From Ignelater luminosus (lineage: Eukaryota > Arthropoda > Insecta > Coleoptera > Elateridae): a stretch of 64,000 nt of DNA. The notes under the pieces are model-generated. The model was not told where the DNA came from. It did no database searches and saw only the letters and a list, made by a program, of their open reading frames with translations. Position numbers and translations under genes: made by a program. Shown in pieces: positions 46,600 through 58,644 of this stretch. Position 1 is the first letter of the stretch; each line of letters begins with the position of its first letter. The stretch lies in NCBI GenBank assembly GCA_011009095.1, contig VTPC01090889.1:1-64000 (forward strand). The letters are read 5' to 3'.

Positions 46600-49060
46600 A
46601 TTATTTATGAGAATCTGCAGAAAATATCAGTAACTCAAGGTCACAGCCTAGAGTTAGTTCTTAAACTGGAGCTCGCAAGTGTAGACAATAGCAACAGTTG
46701 ACCAAAAAGTTGTGAACAAGATTTTTGTCTTGCACAATAGAGTGCTTTACAAAGGAAAAAAGACACAAATGAATAATCCTGTCGATTTATTACAGGATAC
46801 ATTTTTATTTTTGAAGATGCTCCATCAAGACATGTGTGTAGTAATATCTTCATCAGTCTTACGTATAAGTAAAAAGGATTCCTTTTGAATGTGCGCGACC
46901 TCTTTAGGGTTTGCTATCCCCGAATTAGAAAATGTTGACTTAAAATTTGATGAAAGTCAGATCAAGATTTATTTAATGTAAAAGTTGCCTTTCAGTTTGT
47001 TTTTGCAAAATTATATTTTCTGTTGGGATTTTTGACTTGTCTTGGATAATGTTTTATGTGCCGTAAAAAAAACCTAATTTGATACTGACTGGATGGAGAA
47101 ACCTGTAGAATCAACCCTGTGTTGCTATTTCGAGAAACATTGAATTTATCATTATTACTTTTACTTCTGATTTGGAAGAATTTTTAAATAAGGTTGGAGT
47201 TCATCTTCCTTTCCCCCTTTCCCAAAATGCAAAAATGCAAACACGTAGAATTGATTTTACTTTTGTATTGTTCATTACAAGTAAACAATTGAGACCTATA
47301 TTTTTTAACATCCCCCTCTCTTGTGGAAATTTTAGTCTTTTAGTTGCGGTCAAAGTACAAAGACTGCGGAAGTTTGTGCCATTTTTTGCGTAATTATTAA
47401 TTATTAGTAAATCTGTTTTTCTTTAAAATGTGCATTTTGTTAAAATTCTAATTTTAAATTTAACTGTAAATCTATAGTGATAAGAACCAATAAATTCCTA
47501 GAATATTTTTTATTCAAACAAAAAATTATCAAAATTATGAATGTAAGTCTACCAACAAATCTAGTGATAATAAAGACAGTTAAGCAAGATATTTGTGTTT
47601 TTACATAAAAATTGGAACGAGAATTAAGGAGCTAGCGAGTTTCAAACCCCGCATACTTTATATAAAGATTTATTATAGCGACCTGTTGAATAGACATAAA
47701 CATTTAGAATTCTTGAAGACAATTTTTAAGACTGTAGAGTTTATGGAGAATTCCCGATAAAGTGAAATTGGCAGTTTTTTGCAATTATCTAACACTATAG
47801 AACTAACAAGCATTTCTATAAAGCCTGATTTTTCTTTTGAAATTTATTTAATAAAAAACTTTTTTGCTTTGGAGTCGATTTGAACTATTTGATAAGTTCC
47901 ATCGTTTGCTACAAACTGAATACCACTAGAAATAATCTTTGAATTTTAAATATTCCCAAGTTCTCCAAACATTTCAACAAATCGAAATAAAATTAAAAAG
48001 GAGTTAATTCAAGTATTGGCAAACTGTCGCTAGGCTAAATCCTTACCAAAATTTGTATCAAAGTTTTGATTTGTCTATTATTAAATCTAGCAAAGTTATA
48101 AAGAATGAATTGATAGACATTTTATGATTTTTCCCATTTAATTTAAATTAAAGAACTTGAAGGTTTACTCCAAAGAAAATCACGCAATCCTCTGCAAAAT
48201 ATTGCTCTGAAAGAAGCCAATTCTTTCATTTAAATAATTATAAAAATTAAAATTAAAATAAGAACATCCCAAGGATCTTTACTATTGATTCGGATCTTTT
48301 ACGCTTTTTGAGACATATAAGCTGTTTTTCTGTACTAAGCAAATATTATACATTTAACTAAGATATATGGGAATTCCTAGAACTCTCTGACCAATTTTTA
48401 TTCGGTACATTTTTCTTGGGCAATAAAAAACAGAAAGTACCCATTTTAAGAAAAATGTAAGGAAATCTAAACCGTATGGTTTATATTTGTTGTAAAAAGA
48501 CATAATGTGGAAAGGGTATTTACATTATAAAAAAAATTACGAAAATATATTTGTATGCTAAAAGCTAGGCATTTTTCTTGAAACAGCAATTTTTAAAAAA
48601 TATCAGAATGTGCAATTAACAAGCTTTTTAGAACTTTATTTTACCTACAAAGTTTACAGTAGAAAGATTCTGAAACAGTTTTAAAATTAAAATAGTTAAG
48701 CAATTTTGAGTGTAGTGCGATTTCTCCTTAATTAAGAAAGAAATGTTTTAGTACGGTCGTTTTTTTTCGCTATTAAAAGAATTGCAATTTTGTCTTTAAT
48801 AACCTCATCATACAAAGAAATTATGAAAGCGTAGTAATTTGATAAATTTTAAGGACGTTAAGCAGAAAGACGTAAAATAGGCGTTTTTAGAAGCTCCCGG
48901 AGACTTTTCTGTCAGTCATAATATTCCATCATTATCTTCCGTAGTCGTCTGCTCTGAAATGAGAGATGGAAAATTCTCTCTCGTAAAAGCAAACCATAAA
49001 CGGTTACAAAACAAAAAAACCTCGCATTTAACTCCACCCAGTTTGAGACGAAATTAATTT
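46600..49060. other. AT-rich DNA upstream of the secreted-protein exon
   Basis: No exon, RNA or repeat signature was recognised. The last bases lead into a splice acceptor (AACTTTTCAG, 49071-49080). Confidence 0.35.
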
Positions 49061-49070
49061 AATCCTTCAT

Positions 49071-49080
49071 AACTTTTCAG
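49071..49080 (+). other. Splice acceptor directly before the secreted-protein ATG
   Basis: CATAACTTTTCAG|GATGTC is a good pyrimidine-rich acceptor ending one base before the start codon. It implies at least one upstream exon. Confidence 0.6.
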
Positions 49081-49081
49081 G

Positions 49082-49687
49082 ATGTCAATACTTCCTGTGT
49101 TGCTGTTAGTAGGCGTAGCTTACGCCAAATACATCGTTCCCCATGACAACGACGCCGAACTTCAACCAATTGCGACGTCGTCGCAGACACGACGCATCTG
49201 CGCCGAACTTTGTATGTCTGGCCTGGGCGGCGAACCCTGTGGTGAAAGTTGCCTGGATATTTTACCCCAAGGATTGCCTCTTCAGTCTCCAAACTCATCC
49301 CAAGTTACACGTAGCACGACGCGTCGCGATGCCTGCTCAGTTCTTTGCTCAAATCAACTGGGTTACCCATTGTGCCAATGCGATATAACCACACAGAGAA
49401 TAGATAACAAATTCAAAGTTGATTTCGTACAAATCTGCAGTTATTTTTGTTTGAAACATAAATATAAGATTTATGGATGTCAATCGTGTCAGGTTTACGA
49501 AAAGGCTCAGGAACAACATGGCGGGCCCAAAGCGGATTTGTTTGGATTTGAAAAACAAGCGAAAAGTACCAGACAAGGCGTAGATTGGGAAGCATGGTGT
49601 AAGGAACAGTGTATCAATGGTGACGGAGGCGTCGCATGCAATTGTGATATCTTACCTCTTGCAGCCTCAGTGAAAAATGCTGTATAA
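49082..49687 (+). CDS. Secreted cysteine-rich protein with four CX3CX8-9CX1-3C modules, 201 aa
   Basis: Host gene of unknown family. Residues 1-15 (MSILPVLLLVGVAYA) are a signal peptide with a likely cut after AYA, so the product is secreted. The mature part holds exactly sixteen cysteines in four sets: C40-C44-C53-C57, C85-C89-C98-C100, C119-C123-C133-C136 and C173-C177-C186-C188. Each set is C-x3-C, 8 or 9 residues, then C-x(1-3)-C. Modules 1, 2 and 4 share a CxCDI or CLDILP tail and a GG or GY turn (GLGGEPC, QLGYPLC, GDGGVAC). Module 3 is the most diverged. Even cysteine numbers suggest two disulphides per module. The frame is GC-richer than its surroundings and starts right behind an acceptor, so a 5' exon exists. 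Possible roles (cuticle, defence, venom or salivary, protease inhibition) cannot be chosen from sequence. The antisense frames here are shadows. Confidence 0.85.
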   Translation: MSILPVLLLVGVAYAKYIVPHDNDAELQPIATSSQTRRICAELCMSGLGGEPCGESCLDILPQGLPLQSPNSSQVTRSTTRRDACSVLCSNQLGYPLCQCDITTQRIDNKFKVDFVQICSYFCLKHKYKIYGCQSCQVYEKAQEQHGGPKADLFGFEKQAKSTRQGVDWEAWCKEQCINGDGGVACNCDILPLAASVKNAV

Positions 49688-52600
49688 TTAAAGAATGTAT
49701 TTGTACTTTATTTTCTTAATGTACATGAATCACGTAATTTAAGATCTTTGCATACGTAAGGAATCAGTTTATGAAAAGTTTGTTTTATTATTTCTAAAAA
49801 TTAAATATATTAAAGGAGATTTACAGCTTCGAATATTAGTTTATCTTGAATAACGTGATTTATAAATGCTTTACACAAAGAGTATAATTTTGCACTTTTT
49901 AATGAACACTTTGTTACTTATATTAGAGAATTTATAATCTGAAGTGTTCATAAAATCTTTTTATGTATGTATTTATGTATATACCTTACCTTTTATTGGT
50001 TAGATTTGGTTTTCCTTTAAAAAAAGAAAGCATTACATGAGTTACATATTAGAGATAACGAAGAAACTTTTGCACAATTTGATCTGACTAGTTAGTAAAT
50101 TTGTTATTTTTTTAAATGTATTTATTGTACGAAATATGTGTACCTGCTTAATTCTAAATTAAAAATTATAGTACTATAGTTAGTTAAATGTAAAACTAAA
50201 TAACAAAATCGTGTCTTCCAAAAATTGTAAATATGAAAACACTATAGGAGTCGAGTTAGATCGTACTAAAAAGAAAAATTATATAAAATAGCACGCCTGA
50301 AAGCTGCTAAACGTTCTGTAAAAATGCTTCTTGCTCCACTTATTTAGATTTTTGGCTTAAGCTTATTATTGCCATTATTTAAATATGTCTTACATTAATT
50401 TGTCGAATTAAATTAATAAAAGTTTTGTTAACATTCTGTTACAATTTACATATAGAATAATCATATCAAATTTAAATCATGAATTAAAAAAAACCAAAAA
50501 CATGTAAATAATTAAAGTAAGTACTATCGAAGAAGCTTAATGTTATTTTCATTTTTTCTTATAATCTATCTACTATTCACGTTTCCTACTTGAAGTCAAT
50601 ACTTTTTCATTAATCTATGTGTGTAGGAGCAGGTACAGCTTTTCGGTAAAAAATCATTAAAAAAGGGAGAAATGAATGACATGTTAAGAATGATGAGAAA
50701 ATCTAAGATTGATAGTTGCACTTGAACTAAATGTTAGAATAGAACATTTTTGAGTTGATTATTATAAATGTTTATTTTCACGTTCTAATACTGTTGTGTA
50801 TGACAATAACTATTTTAGGGGAAAGCCGTCAGAATGTTTGATCAAGAGACAAAGAGGAAAAAGAAGAAGATTAGCACAATGTAATTAGATAAAAATCGAA
50901 ATCATTATTGTGTTACTGTTACATGGAAGGATTTAATATACAGCTTTATGTGCTATGGATGTTTTTTTTATTGATGTTTACTTGTCGTGTACAATATATA
51001 AAGTCTAGCATCTTTTACTTATTAATAATAAAATGTTAATTTCATTCTCAAATGGATTTTGAAAAACAAAATCTTATTCATCTAGTATACAATAGCATTT
51101 CAAAAAGTAAATGACAGATTGTGACTTGGTGGAATGCAAATTTTTTTCTCATTTTTCTTAATGCTTTTGGAAGCCAAAAAATAAAAAATTAATTTTAATA
51201 ATAAGAAATAAATAAATAAGAGAAAATTTAATGAATCATTTATTAACCTCCACAGTTCCCTAGATTACTGAAATTAACAACGAAAATGATTAATTAATTA
51301 AGCACAAGTGAGGTAAGTATCGGCGATACGTTTTCTTATTCAATTTTTAACAGTAACCTTGAGACTGTCGATACTTGCCATTTCTATTAAGCACTGACTT
51401 TGTTCGTGTAACAATACATCTCACGTATTTCTTTTTATAGATACGTCTTTATCACCCAGAAAATAATAAAAGCTTTATTGTACGGAAATTAGGTATTTTG
51501 AAAAATCTGAAATTAGTAGAATTTCAAGAAATGCTGGTGAGAAGATTTGGTTATTTTTTACCACAAAAATTTGTAGAATGATTGTATCATACTATTTCGA
51601 ATACAAGAATTTTTCATATGCAGCAGAGTAAGGTAATTTAGGACAGTTTATAAAATGCAAAGCGACTGTTGCTATACCTATGAGTTCACATTTAAAAGAG
51701 CATTGCCCACGTGTGGGTCATGGGACTTCCTAATGTGTAATTACTACACTGCGAAAGTTTAGGCATTTGCTTTTTCTATTCGTCAAATATCTTAGTAAAA
51801 AAAGGTCAGATATCAGTACATTTCTTAGAAATACTGTTCATTTGAATATATAGGTATTCTGCTTATATGTGCTTATTTGAAAACAAATGCCTTTTTCAAA
51901 ATTAACTGCCTATAACCTGCCTTTTTTATCATTTTCTACTTTTTTTATACAATTCTGCACATTTTCTTCCTAAAAGTATGCGATTTCTTTTTAATTGATC
52001 GCTGCGTTAACTGCCTTTTTACATTTGATGCCGTATTTGAGCAAATATAACACCTTTTTGTATAATAAAGAAAAGATCAAAGCAAGCCCCATTGGAGAGA
52101 TACTATTCATTTTACCGGTTTGAAAAGAAGATATACATAAACAAAGTTTTTACAGTCTTATCACTGATTGGATGTATCCTACAATAATGTTTCTAAGAAT
52201 AACTTTAACTTCTAAACAAAAGATTTTTTACACGAAATGTATACAATGGAACTTTAAAGTTAGTTAATAGACTGATTTGTATAAAGGTAATCAGTAGACC
52301 AGAAAAGAGTTTTAAATGCACAAATTCATTTATGACCTCTTTTAGCACTCCTCATAAATTATATTAAATCTCCTTATACAAGGACTGCAATTCTTTTCAT
52401 TTTTACTTAATGCCAAAAGTAGCAACAAGCAAAAGTGTATTAAAAAAGTTTTCCCTCTTGTATACTTAATCGCTTTGCACACTGTATAATAAATATAAGG
52501 AATATTCCACTTTTGTTCTTATAATGATTATTCAATTGGAGAATACTTAAGGTTTTTCAGTGTTTAGACGTTCAGATTGATATTATAAAGCACTTTGTAC

Positions 52601-52700
52601 ATATTAAGAACGCAGTTTATAAAGAATGGATGATTTAGACATACTTTGGAAAAAATAAGCTATGTATTGTGTAGCATAGTCTGATTCGTGTTTGTATTTA
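49688..52700. other. 3' region of the secreted-protein gene and AT-rich DNA
   Basis: An ATTAAA overlaps the stop codon and is too close to be used. Further ATTAAA words lie near 49800-49815, and the first AATAAA on the + strand noted is at 50415-50420, any of which could end the transcript. Beyond that no gene is recognised. Confidence 0.35.
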
Positions 52701-52705
52701 GCACT

Positions 52706-52985
52706 GCTAAGAAGGCCAATGAAGGATGAATCCTGATTTTGGGCCACAGTAGGTGACCTGTGAGAGAACCTAGTCCGACCTGTTTTTGTAATTTAACTCT
52801 ATTAAAAAGGCAATGGAGAGCAAAGACATATTTTTGCCATTGTTAAGAAGATGAATAAAGTCCTATCTTGGGCCATCACAAGTGGCCCGTAGTGTAACAA
52901 AAACGAACTTGAAGCACCACAAGTGGCTCATTAAAGAGTTAAAAGTCTGAAGCCGACGCGAAGTAGAGAGGGCCTAGAGTTGGTG
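52706..52985. repeat. Unclassified repeat with imperfect internal direct repeats
   Basis: GGGCCACAGTAGGTGACCTGT (from 52741), GGGCCATCACAAGTGGCCCGT (from 52870) and GCACCACAAGTGGCTC (from 52913) are related direct copies, the first two 129 bp apart. Each of these two is preceded by a TAAGAAG word and ATGAA. A GC-richer tail (CCGACGCGAAGTAGAGAGGG) follows. The class is unknown to me. Confidence 0.4.
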
Positions 52986-53219
52986 CAGCGAAACTCTGTA
53001 ATATCTTTACTGTATTTTGATTTTTCTATAATTAATTCTTACAATTAACCTATTCAAGTTTTAACTACCTATTTAAGTAGTAGTTTTAAATATTTTTCTT
53101 GTCTTTACATACCTGCCTAAAATTAGGCAGACATGGCGAGTAGTCTTTTAGTTACCTACATTTTTATCACAATCTTTTCAATTAGATTTTTTCTATGAAT
53201 TAATGTAAATCTCCAAGGA

Positions 53220-53350
53220 AATTAATAAGAAGGAAGGAGAGAACATAACCCAGCTTGTGGACGAGGTAAATTGAAGCCGCGAGGGGCAGGGGGTGGCGTA
53301 ACCAGTAGGACATGCAACCCGCAAAGTACGCACCATGAATTTAAGCGCAC
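53220..53350. other. GC-richer non-coding segment
   Basis: A patch of about 130 bp (AAGCCGCGAGGGGCAGGGGG and neighbours) is out of character with the AT-rich surroundings. No frame, hairpin or repeat partner was found. Confidence 0.25.
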
Positions 53351-53770
53351 ATATGGACATACGATAAAACTTTTTGGTAAAATTACAATTTAAAATTGAA
53401 TTAGTAAATTAAAATTCCTTAAACACTTGCAGATTTATTTCTCTAATTTTGCAAGTGGTTAGAGTTTTTTTTTATTCACTCTCTTTAAAAGAATAAAGTG
53501 AATGAGTTCCAGTTTATTTTATATATCTACATACCATTTCTATTGAAAAAGTTTGGATATGTTAACAATAGTTTCTTAATCGTCCTTCTAAATGGATTAA
53601 TCATGTATTAAATCTTTAATTTTTATTCACTAAAGTGATGTTATACCCTTTATTATTATAATAAATAAAGCAAAATAGGTTAAAACATTTATTTGAATAC
53701 AAAATAATATAATGGTACCTACTATTATGTTCGTTTAAAGAAAGGTAAATTTCTTTACCTAAATAATAAT

Positions 53771-54195
53771 TTAACACTGATAGTGACAAATATGCCCAAG
53801 TAAGTTTTTTAACAGAAATTTGCCATCACTTTTGTTAAGGGTGGCTAAGGCGTGCTTGACACATTTCTCACTATTCATACAAAATATCTGTAACATCAGA
53901 CGATGGAAATAACAAACCACCACGATTTTTGATTGCAATCGGGTGGTAATTTAATTTGTTTGAGCTGTCTACTAAAATTCCTGAGCATTGTTCACATTTA
54001 ATAGTTTTGTATAAATGCTTAATAACAAAACCTGCTATGTAAACAACTACATTTTTTGAAAAATTAGTCAACTCCTGTATTGACTGGAGGTACATATGAT
54101 CTGAAGGATCCTCAATTTGTATTAAATCAGTAGTATTTTCTAACCGACAACTAGTTGTACTTAAATTTATTCTTGTTCGGTGGTCAATAAGCTGC
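53771..54195 (-). pseudogene. C-terminal fragment of a P-element/THAP9-like transposase
   Basis: The minus-strand reading LIDHRTRIN, then NVVVYIAGFVIKHL, IKCEQCSGILVDSS, IKNRGGLLFPSSDVTDILYE, is the conserved C-terminal region of P-element and THAP9 transposases (YIAGYV, C-x2-C, GGL-P-S-DV). After a stop at 53871-53873 the match continues in another frame as SEKCVKHALATLNKSDGKFLLKNLLGHI to a stop at 53771. A single extra base near 53873 explains the shift. Upstream the fragment begins at TTACGTTGCAG|CTTATTG, which looks like a splice acceptor, so it may be one exon of a formerly multi-exon gene. No terminal repeats were found. It is probably a dead fragment. Confidence 0.65.
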
Positions 54196-54334
54196 AACGT
54201 AAGATAAAAATTTCTTTAAATGGTAAACAATTGCCTCTATCATGTGTTTTTAATTCTAAATGCACTAAACACAAAACCATAATGTTAAGAAAAAAATTAA
54301 GAATTTCTTAGAAGCAAACAAACACACAAACTAC

Positions 54335-54425
54335 TGTTGCTGCTAGGCGCACGTGGTACGGTGTGGTGCGTACTAAAATGGCGACCGTGACTTCACTTGA
54401 TATTGCGGAGGTTACCTCCCTACCT
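54335..54425. promoter_or_regulatory. GC-richer island with CACGTG and AAAATGGCG
   Basis: An E-box (CACGTG, about 54350-54355) and a YY1-type AAAATGGCGACC (about 54375) lie within 30 bp in a GC-rich patch. Such pairs occur at housekeeping-type start sites. No coding exon with a recognisable product is attached on either strand. Confidence 0.25.
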
Positions 54426-55195
54426 CTTATCAACTCCTTGGTTTTTCTACCGTCAAAAGATAGAATAAAAAAAATAGATTTAGCTTGTTGCCTGCAACAA
54501 ATTTTCATGCCGAAGAAAAAAAATAGTTCTAATTTCGAGAAACTTCTCTCTCTCTAAGAATAGTGTTTACAATGAAACTAGTGTATTATACAACAAGAGT
54601 GACTATGACGTCTATATCGCATGATGTTGGAAAGCGATATGGACATTCCCTCAAGTTGCATAGCAAAATAATTAAAAAATATCTAATTAAGATGCTTGAA
54701 TACTGTCAGGTTAGATTTTTAAAGTTACACATTTTTGTGCGAATTTCTGTGCATAGATATTTTTTCCAGGCACCCTGATTGATGAATATGAAAGCATATC
54801 CACACACGTGTGAATTGTTACGCCTTATGCGCAATGGGAAAGCTATTACAGCTTTCCTCGGGATCGTACTTACATAGGACAACAATTTATTATTACTGGA
54901 ATTATTTACTGTTCAATTGGGTAAACGTGAGAAAAGCGGAATATGTACTTAGTAGAAATAGAAAAGCTATATCTCCAGTCTCAAGCCAAAACCTACTTGC
55001 ATTTTGCATTTCTTATACTAACATTTTGTGAGCATTCTTCGTTTCCATAGCCAAAACCAGATTTTGTTCAGCCGCAACCATGGTACGGCTGTTGTAGATA
55101 AATAATTAGAAAAGTGATTGAAAGACGAAAGAATTTCTTTAGATATGCGGGTTTGCTCGAAAAGCATACAGGGTATAGAATGGTGCATGATATAC

Positions 55196-55562
55196 AGTCT
55201 GGTCCACTTTAGTTATGGAAGTACACCAATTAAACCATACATAGTATGTTTCTAAATTGCATGGAACAAATATAAGGAAAATATCCTGCGGAAAAGATAA
55301 GGAAAAAAATCTAGATAAAATTCTTTTCGGAAATGCTCTCCTGTGGAGTTACGTTGCCTTAAAGTTTTGCTAAAGAAGGCGATTCGTTTTTAATAGCTCC
55401 GTAACAGTTTGGGCTGTAGCAGAAAAATTCGATATGCGTGCACTACTTATCAAGGCCTTTATTTCACGTAATTGGTAGAAACTGACTGTTTTACAAGGGG
55501 ATTTTTGAGGTAGGGGGCCGCTTTTTTTGTCCACAGAAGTGTCAAAAAAATCTAATGCAGCT
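55196..55562 (+). repeat. Non-autonomous repeat, copy 1
   Basis: Its left part (GTTTCTAAATTGCATGGAAC from 55248) is the near reverse complement of the right end of copy 2 (57634-57664). Its body is a diverged direct match to copy 2: TGCGGA near 55288, TTGCCTTAA, TTTTTAATAGCTCCGTAACAG and CACTACTTATCAAGGCC at 55441-55457. Together they define a transposon family with inverted ends and no coding sequence. Confidence 0.5.
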
Positions 55563-55732
55563 ATTACATAGCCTGTTTCATTTTGAAAGAATCTTGCCTC
55601 CTCAGTTATTCTCGTAAACATGCAGATTTTCTGAAAAAGCTCAAAAAACGATTACACCACAATGCGCGCATGCGATCATCGGATCCTAAGAAACATCGTT
55701 TTTTCTACACAATAAATCGTTTTTCGGTGCAA

Positions 55733-55770
55733 TATATAAAGGCACGGTGCCACAAATGTAACATCACTGT
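55733..55770 (+). promoter_or_regulatory. Candidate TATA/initiator core promoter
   Basis: TATATAAAGGC at 55733 is followed by an initiator-like ACATCACTGT whose A at 55766 lies 31 bp after the first T of TATAAA, the standard spacing. The following 52-bp GC-richer leader ends in CTACACCATGGGC, a strong Kozak start at 55818. That start opens only 11 codons (MGIGISLTSFF) before a stop, unless the weak donor G|GTATCT at about 55828 is used. An NF-kappaB-like GGGGATTTTT lies upstream at 55497-55506, inside the repeat copy. Confidence 0.4.
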
Positions 55771-55869
55771 GACTCTACCAACCACCGGAACCTGCACGAG
55801 AGCATTCAGACTACACCATGGGCATCGGTATCTCCCTTACCAGCTTTTTCTAAACCGCCAAGTCTTATT

Positions 55870-57380
55870 ATAATATTCCTCTTCTAAAATGTTTATTTTA
55901 TACTTATATTAAAAAGTGTAATTGAAAATCTTATTAGTAATCTACATAAAAAAGTATCTCGAAGATGTCAAAGAATTATTGACATATCTCTTCCAATAAA
56001 AAAGTTATAAGGAAATGAAGAAAATGAAGAAATTTAATTTTTCCTTTGTGGTGCTTAAACGAATACGTTTTTAGAACCTTTAAGGTGGATCTTAGTTGAC
56101 CTTAATGCACTGAGCATTTCTTCTCGTTTAACTGAATCTCTACCTTGTACCGTTTCCAAGATCCCCATGCTTAACGCGATCTTTTGGACAAGCTGTATAC
56201 ATAATTACTACACAAGATCGTTTAGAAGTTATTATAAATTTACGAAAAGATACGTATATATCGTCATTGTTCCTTGTATCTTAACAGTGAACATTACTAT
56301 TTAACAAGAATTTGTCTTTATTTAAGAATATAAAAAAACATGGTTCATAAGTTAATAGAGTTTAGCCTAAGAATTTTAAATTTCTTGAATAGATTTCTAC
56401 AAGAAACAGAGCTTTTTACACCAGCAACGCACCTCATAATTTTTTTTAGGCTTAGAAAACATCATGCGATTTTGAAGAAGCACCCCAAAAGCGTATACCA
56501 TATCTGACAGTGAGTCTACTTTCAACTTGATTATGGTATACAATCAATAATTGACTAGATTCAGGAACAGATTTTAAATTTCTGAATAGATAAAACAGCG
56601 AATTTAACAGCAGTACTAGTTATGTACATTGGATGCTCCAATCAAGACATCCATCAACTCAGACTCAGAAAGTGTAAGACTTAATAATGGACATACCATA
56701 CCTACCTTGCCATCTAAGTTTTTTTTTTTCAAATTAAAAAAAAGTAATTTGAGAAAAACCAAAAACTAAATTTTGAAAGAACTTTGTTGCATTTATTTTC
56801 AAGTATTTCCTGATATAGAACCCCCAAATCTGCAGTAACTTTCAGCCTAGCCTCATTGGTAGCATCCGGCGAAATATAATCTTTAACCCCTTCACGTTTT
56901 TTGTATAATAAGAAACTTGATTTTTTATTAAATTTTTATTCTAAGCATACAAACAAATTTTAGACATTAATTGAGGAACTTTTCCATCAAATGAATATTT
57001 AGAATCGATGCACTTTATTCTATACGTCCACTAAATTTTATCACGAATTTCCAGTTCTGCATGTTGTGACAAGCATTTCTTTGATTGCCAACAAGGAACA
57101 AAATCTTCATTTCTAATTCTTCTTTGACTTGATTCTACACAAAGCTATTAAGGTAAACCCTTAACTTCCATAAATAGAATTGACAAGATTAATTTATTAA
57201 TTTGACAATTTCTGATAAACAAATGAATTTTAAAAAGTGTCTGCTTATCAAAGATATGACTTCTAAAAGGCACAGCCTTCTTGACAGAAAATCCACATGA
57301 TCACTCTGCAGTACTGTTACGTTTCAATGGTGATAATCACTCACTGTCTTTGATTTGTATGACACCCATATAAAGGTGTT
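55870..57380. other. AT-rich DNA, nothing recognised
   Basis: No exon, RNA or repeat signature was identified between the promoter candidate and repeat copy 2. Confidence 0.35.
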
Positions 57381-57389
57381 ATTCTACGG

Positions 57390-57664
57390 TAAAAATAAAA
57401 AAAACCCAGATAAGATATTTTCCAAAACTGTTTCTCTGCGGACTTATGCCTTCCTAAGAAAAATTGATTTGTATTAATAAGTCCCTAATAGTTCGTGCCA
57501 CAGTAACAAAGTTGATGTACTTATTTGTGTGCCCTACTTATCAAGGCCATTCAGTTTTTAAGGATGGAGAGGCCGCTTTAATTTCCAGAACATTTGTGAA
57601 ACATATTTTTCCCACTTTTGCCGTGGAATAAGGCCTTTATATTTGTTCCACACAATTTAGAAAC
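57390..57664 (+). repeat. Non-autonomous repeat, copy 2
   Basis: Direct, diverged partner of 55196-55562: CTCTGCGGACTTATGCCTTC, AATAAGTCCCTAATAGTTCG and CCCTACTTATCAAGGCC at 57532-57547. It ends in TATTTGTTCCACACAATTTA, the inverted terminal sequence seen at the start of copy 1. Confidence 0.5.
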
Positions 57665-58644
57665 ACCCTTTTATATAAAATAAGTATGTTTCTGTTACTC
57701 AGATTTTTGCATTTCCTTTCTTTAAACAAAAATGTTAATCACTTTGATGAAAAAAGGGCGGATAAACACACAAAAAGTAATATTAGTCTTTTAAATAGAT
57801 ATTAAAGGCGGGCTTCTAGAATATGTTTAAAGTGTAAGAACTGAAATTAATGCTGACAGTAGTTTTTTTCATTTTAAATTATTCGTTTTTAATTGCCTGT
57901 AGATCAAATGTTTCAACTTTATTTTCTGAAGAATCAAGTGTTGCAATTCCGTCCTTCTTGCATCGAACTCCTCAATTAGTGTCAATGCATACTCCTACTG
58001 CAAGCAGGTCTGTGGTTTGTTTACATTATAACTACACTTTGTCGGGGTTACAAATAGTTTAATTTGCACCCAATTGAGATTTCCTTCCGGGCCAAATACA
58101 GAATCTGAGAGAGTAAAACACAGAATGAAAGGAGCAAAGAAGCCTTTATATAGTAAGAAACTAAGAAAAGAATGAAAGAGCAAAACAATACGTGGGAAAC
58201 ATCCAATAGCAACTTTAGACAATGTATTTATTTAAATATTTTAAATTTAAGCGCGGATAATCTTTCGGAAAAAAAACTTAAATACCTAATAGATAACAAG
58301 AATTGTAAGTAGTTTAAGAAAACTAGTAACAGCTACCTTCTTTAGAACCTATTTTTCTTTAACACATGGGCTGAAAAGTCCCAGACCTTTATCGTACTGC
58401 TAAGATTTCATCTCTATAATCATTACATAAGTACCACGGCTTATAAATTGTAATGCTCATAATTGTAAGACAAATGTTCTAATAAATGTTTGTTAGACAG
58501 TTACTTGCATATAATGTAATTCTGGGTTAATTATGCATAATTTATTTCTAATAGGTAATTTATAACTTTTGTATGAATGACAATCATTAACATTTAAGAA
58601 TAATCTAGTCAGAGAATTAAATGTTTAAGCACCTGTGTATTGTA

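Noticed and set aside
49077-49298. Antisense 73-codon frame over the secreted-protein gene
   Set aside because: The opposite strand has a signal peptide, patterned cysteines and a splice acceptor; this frame is its shadow.
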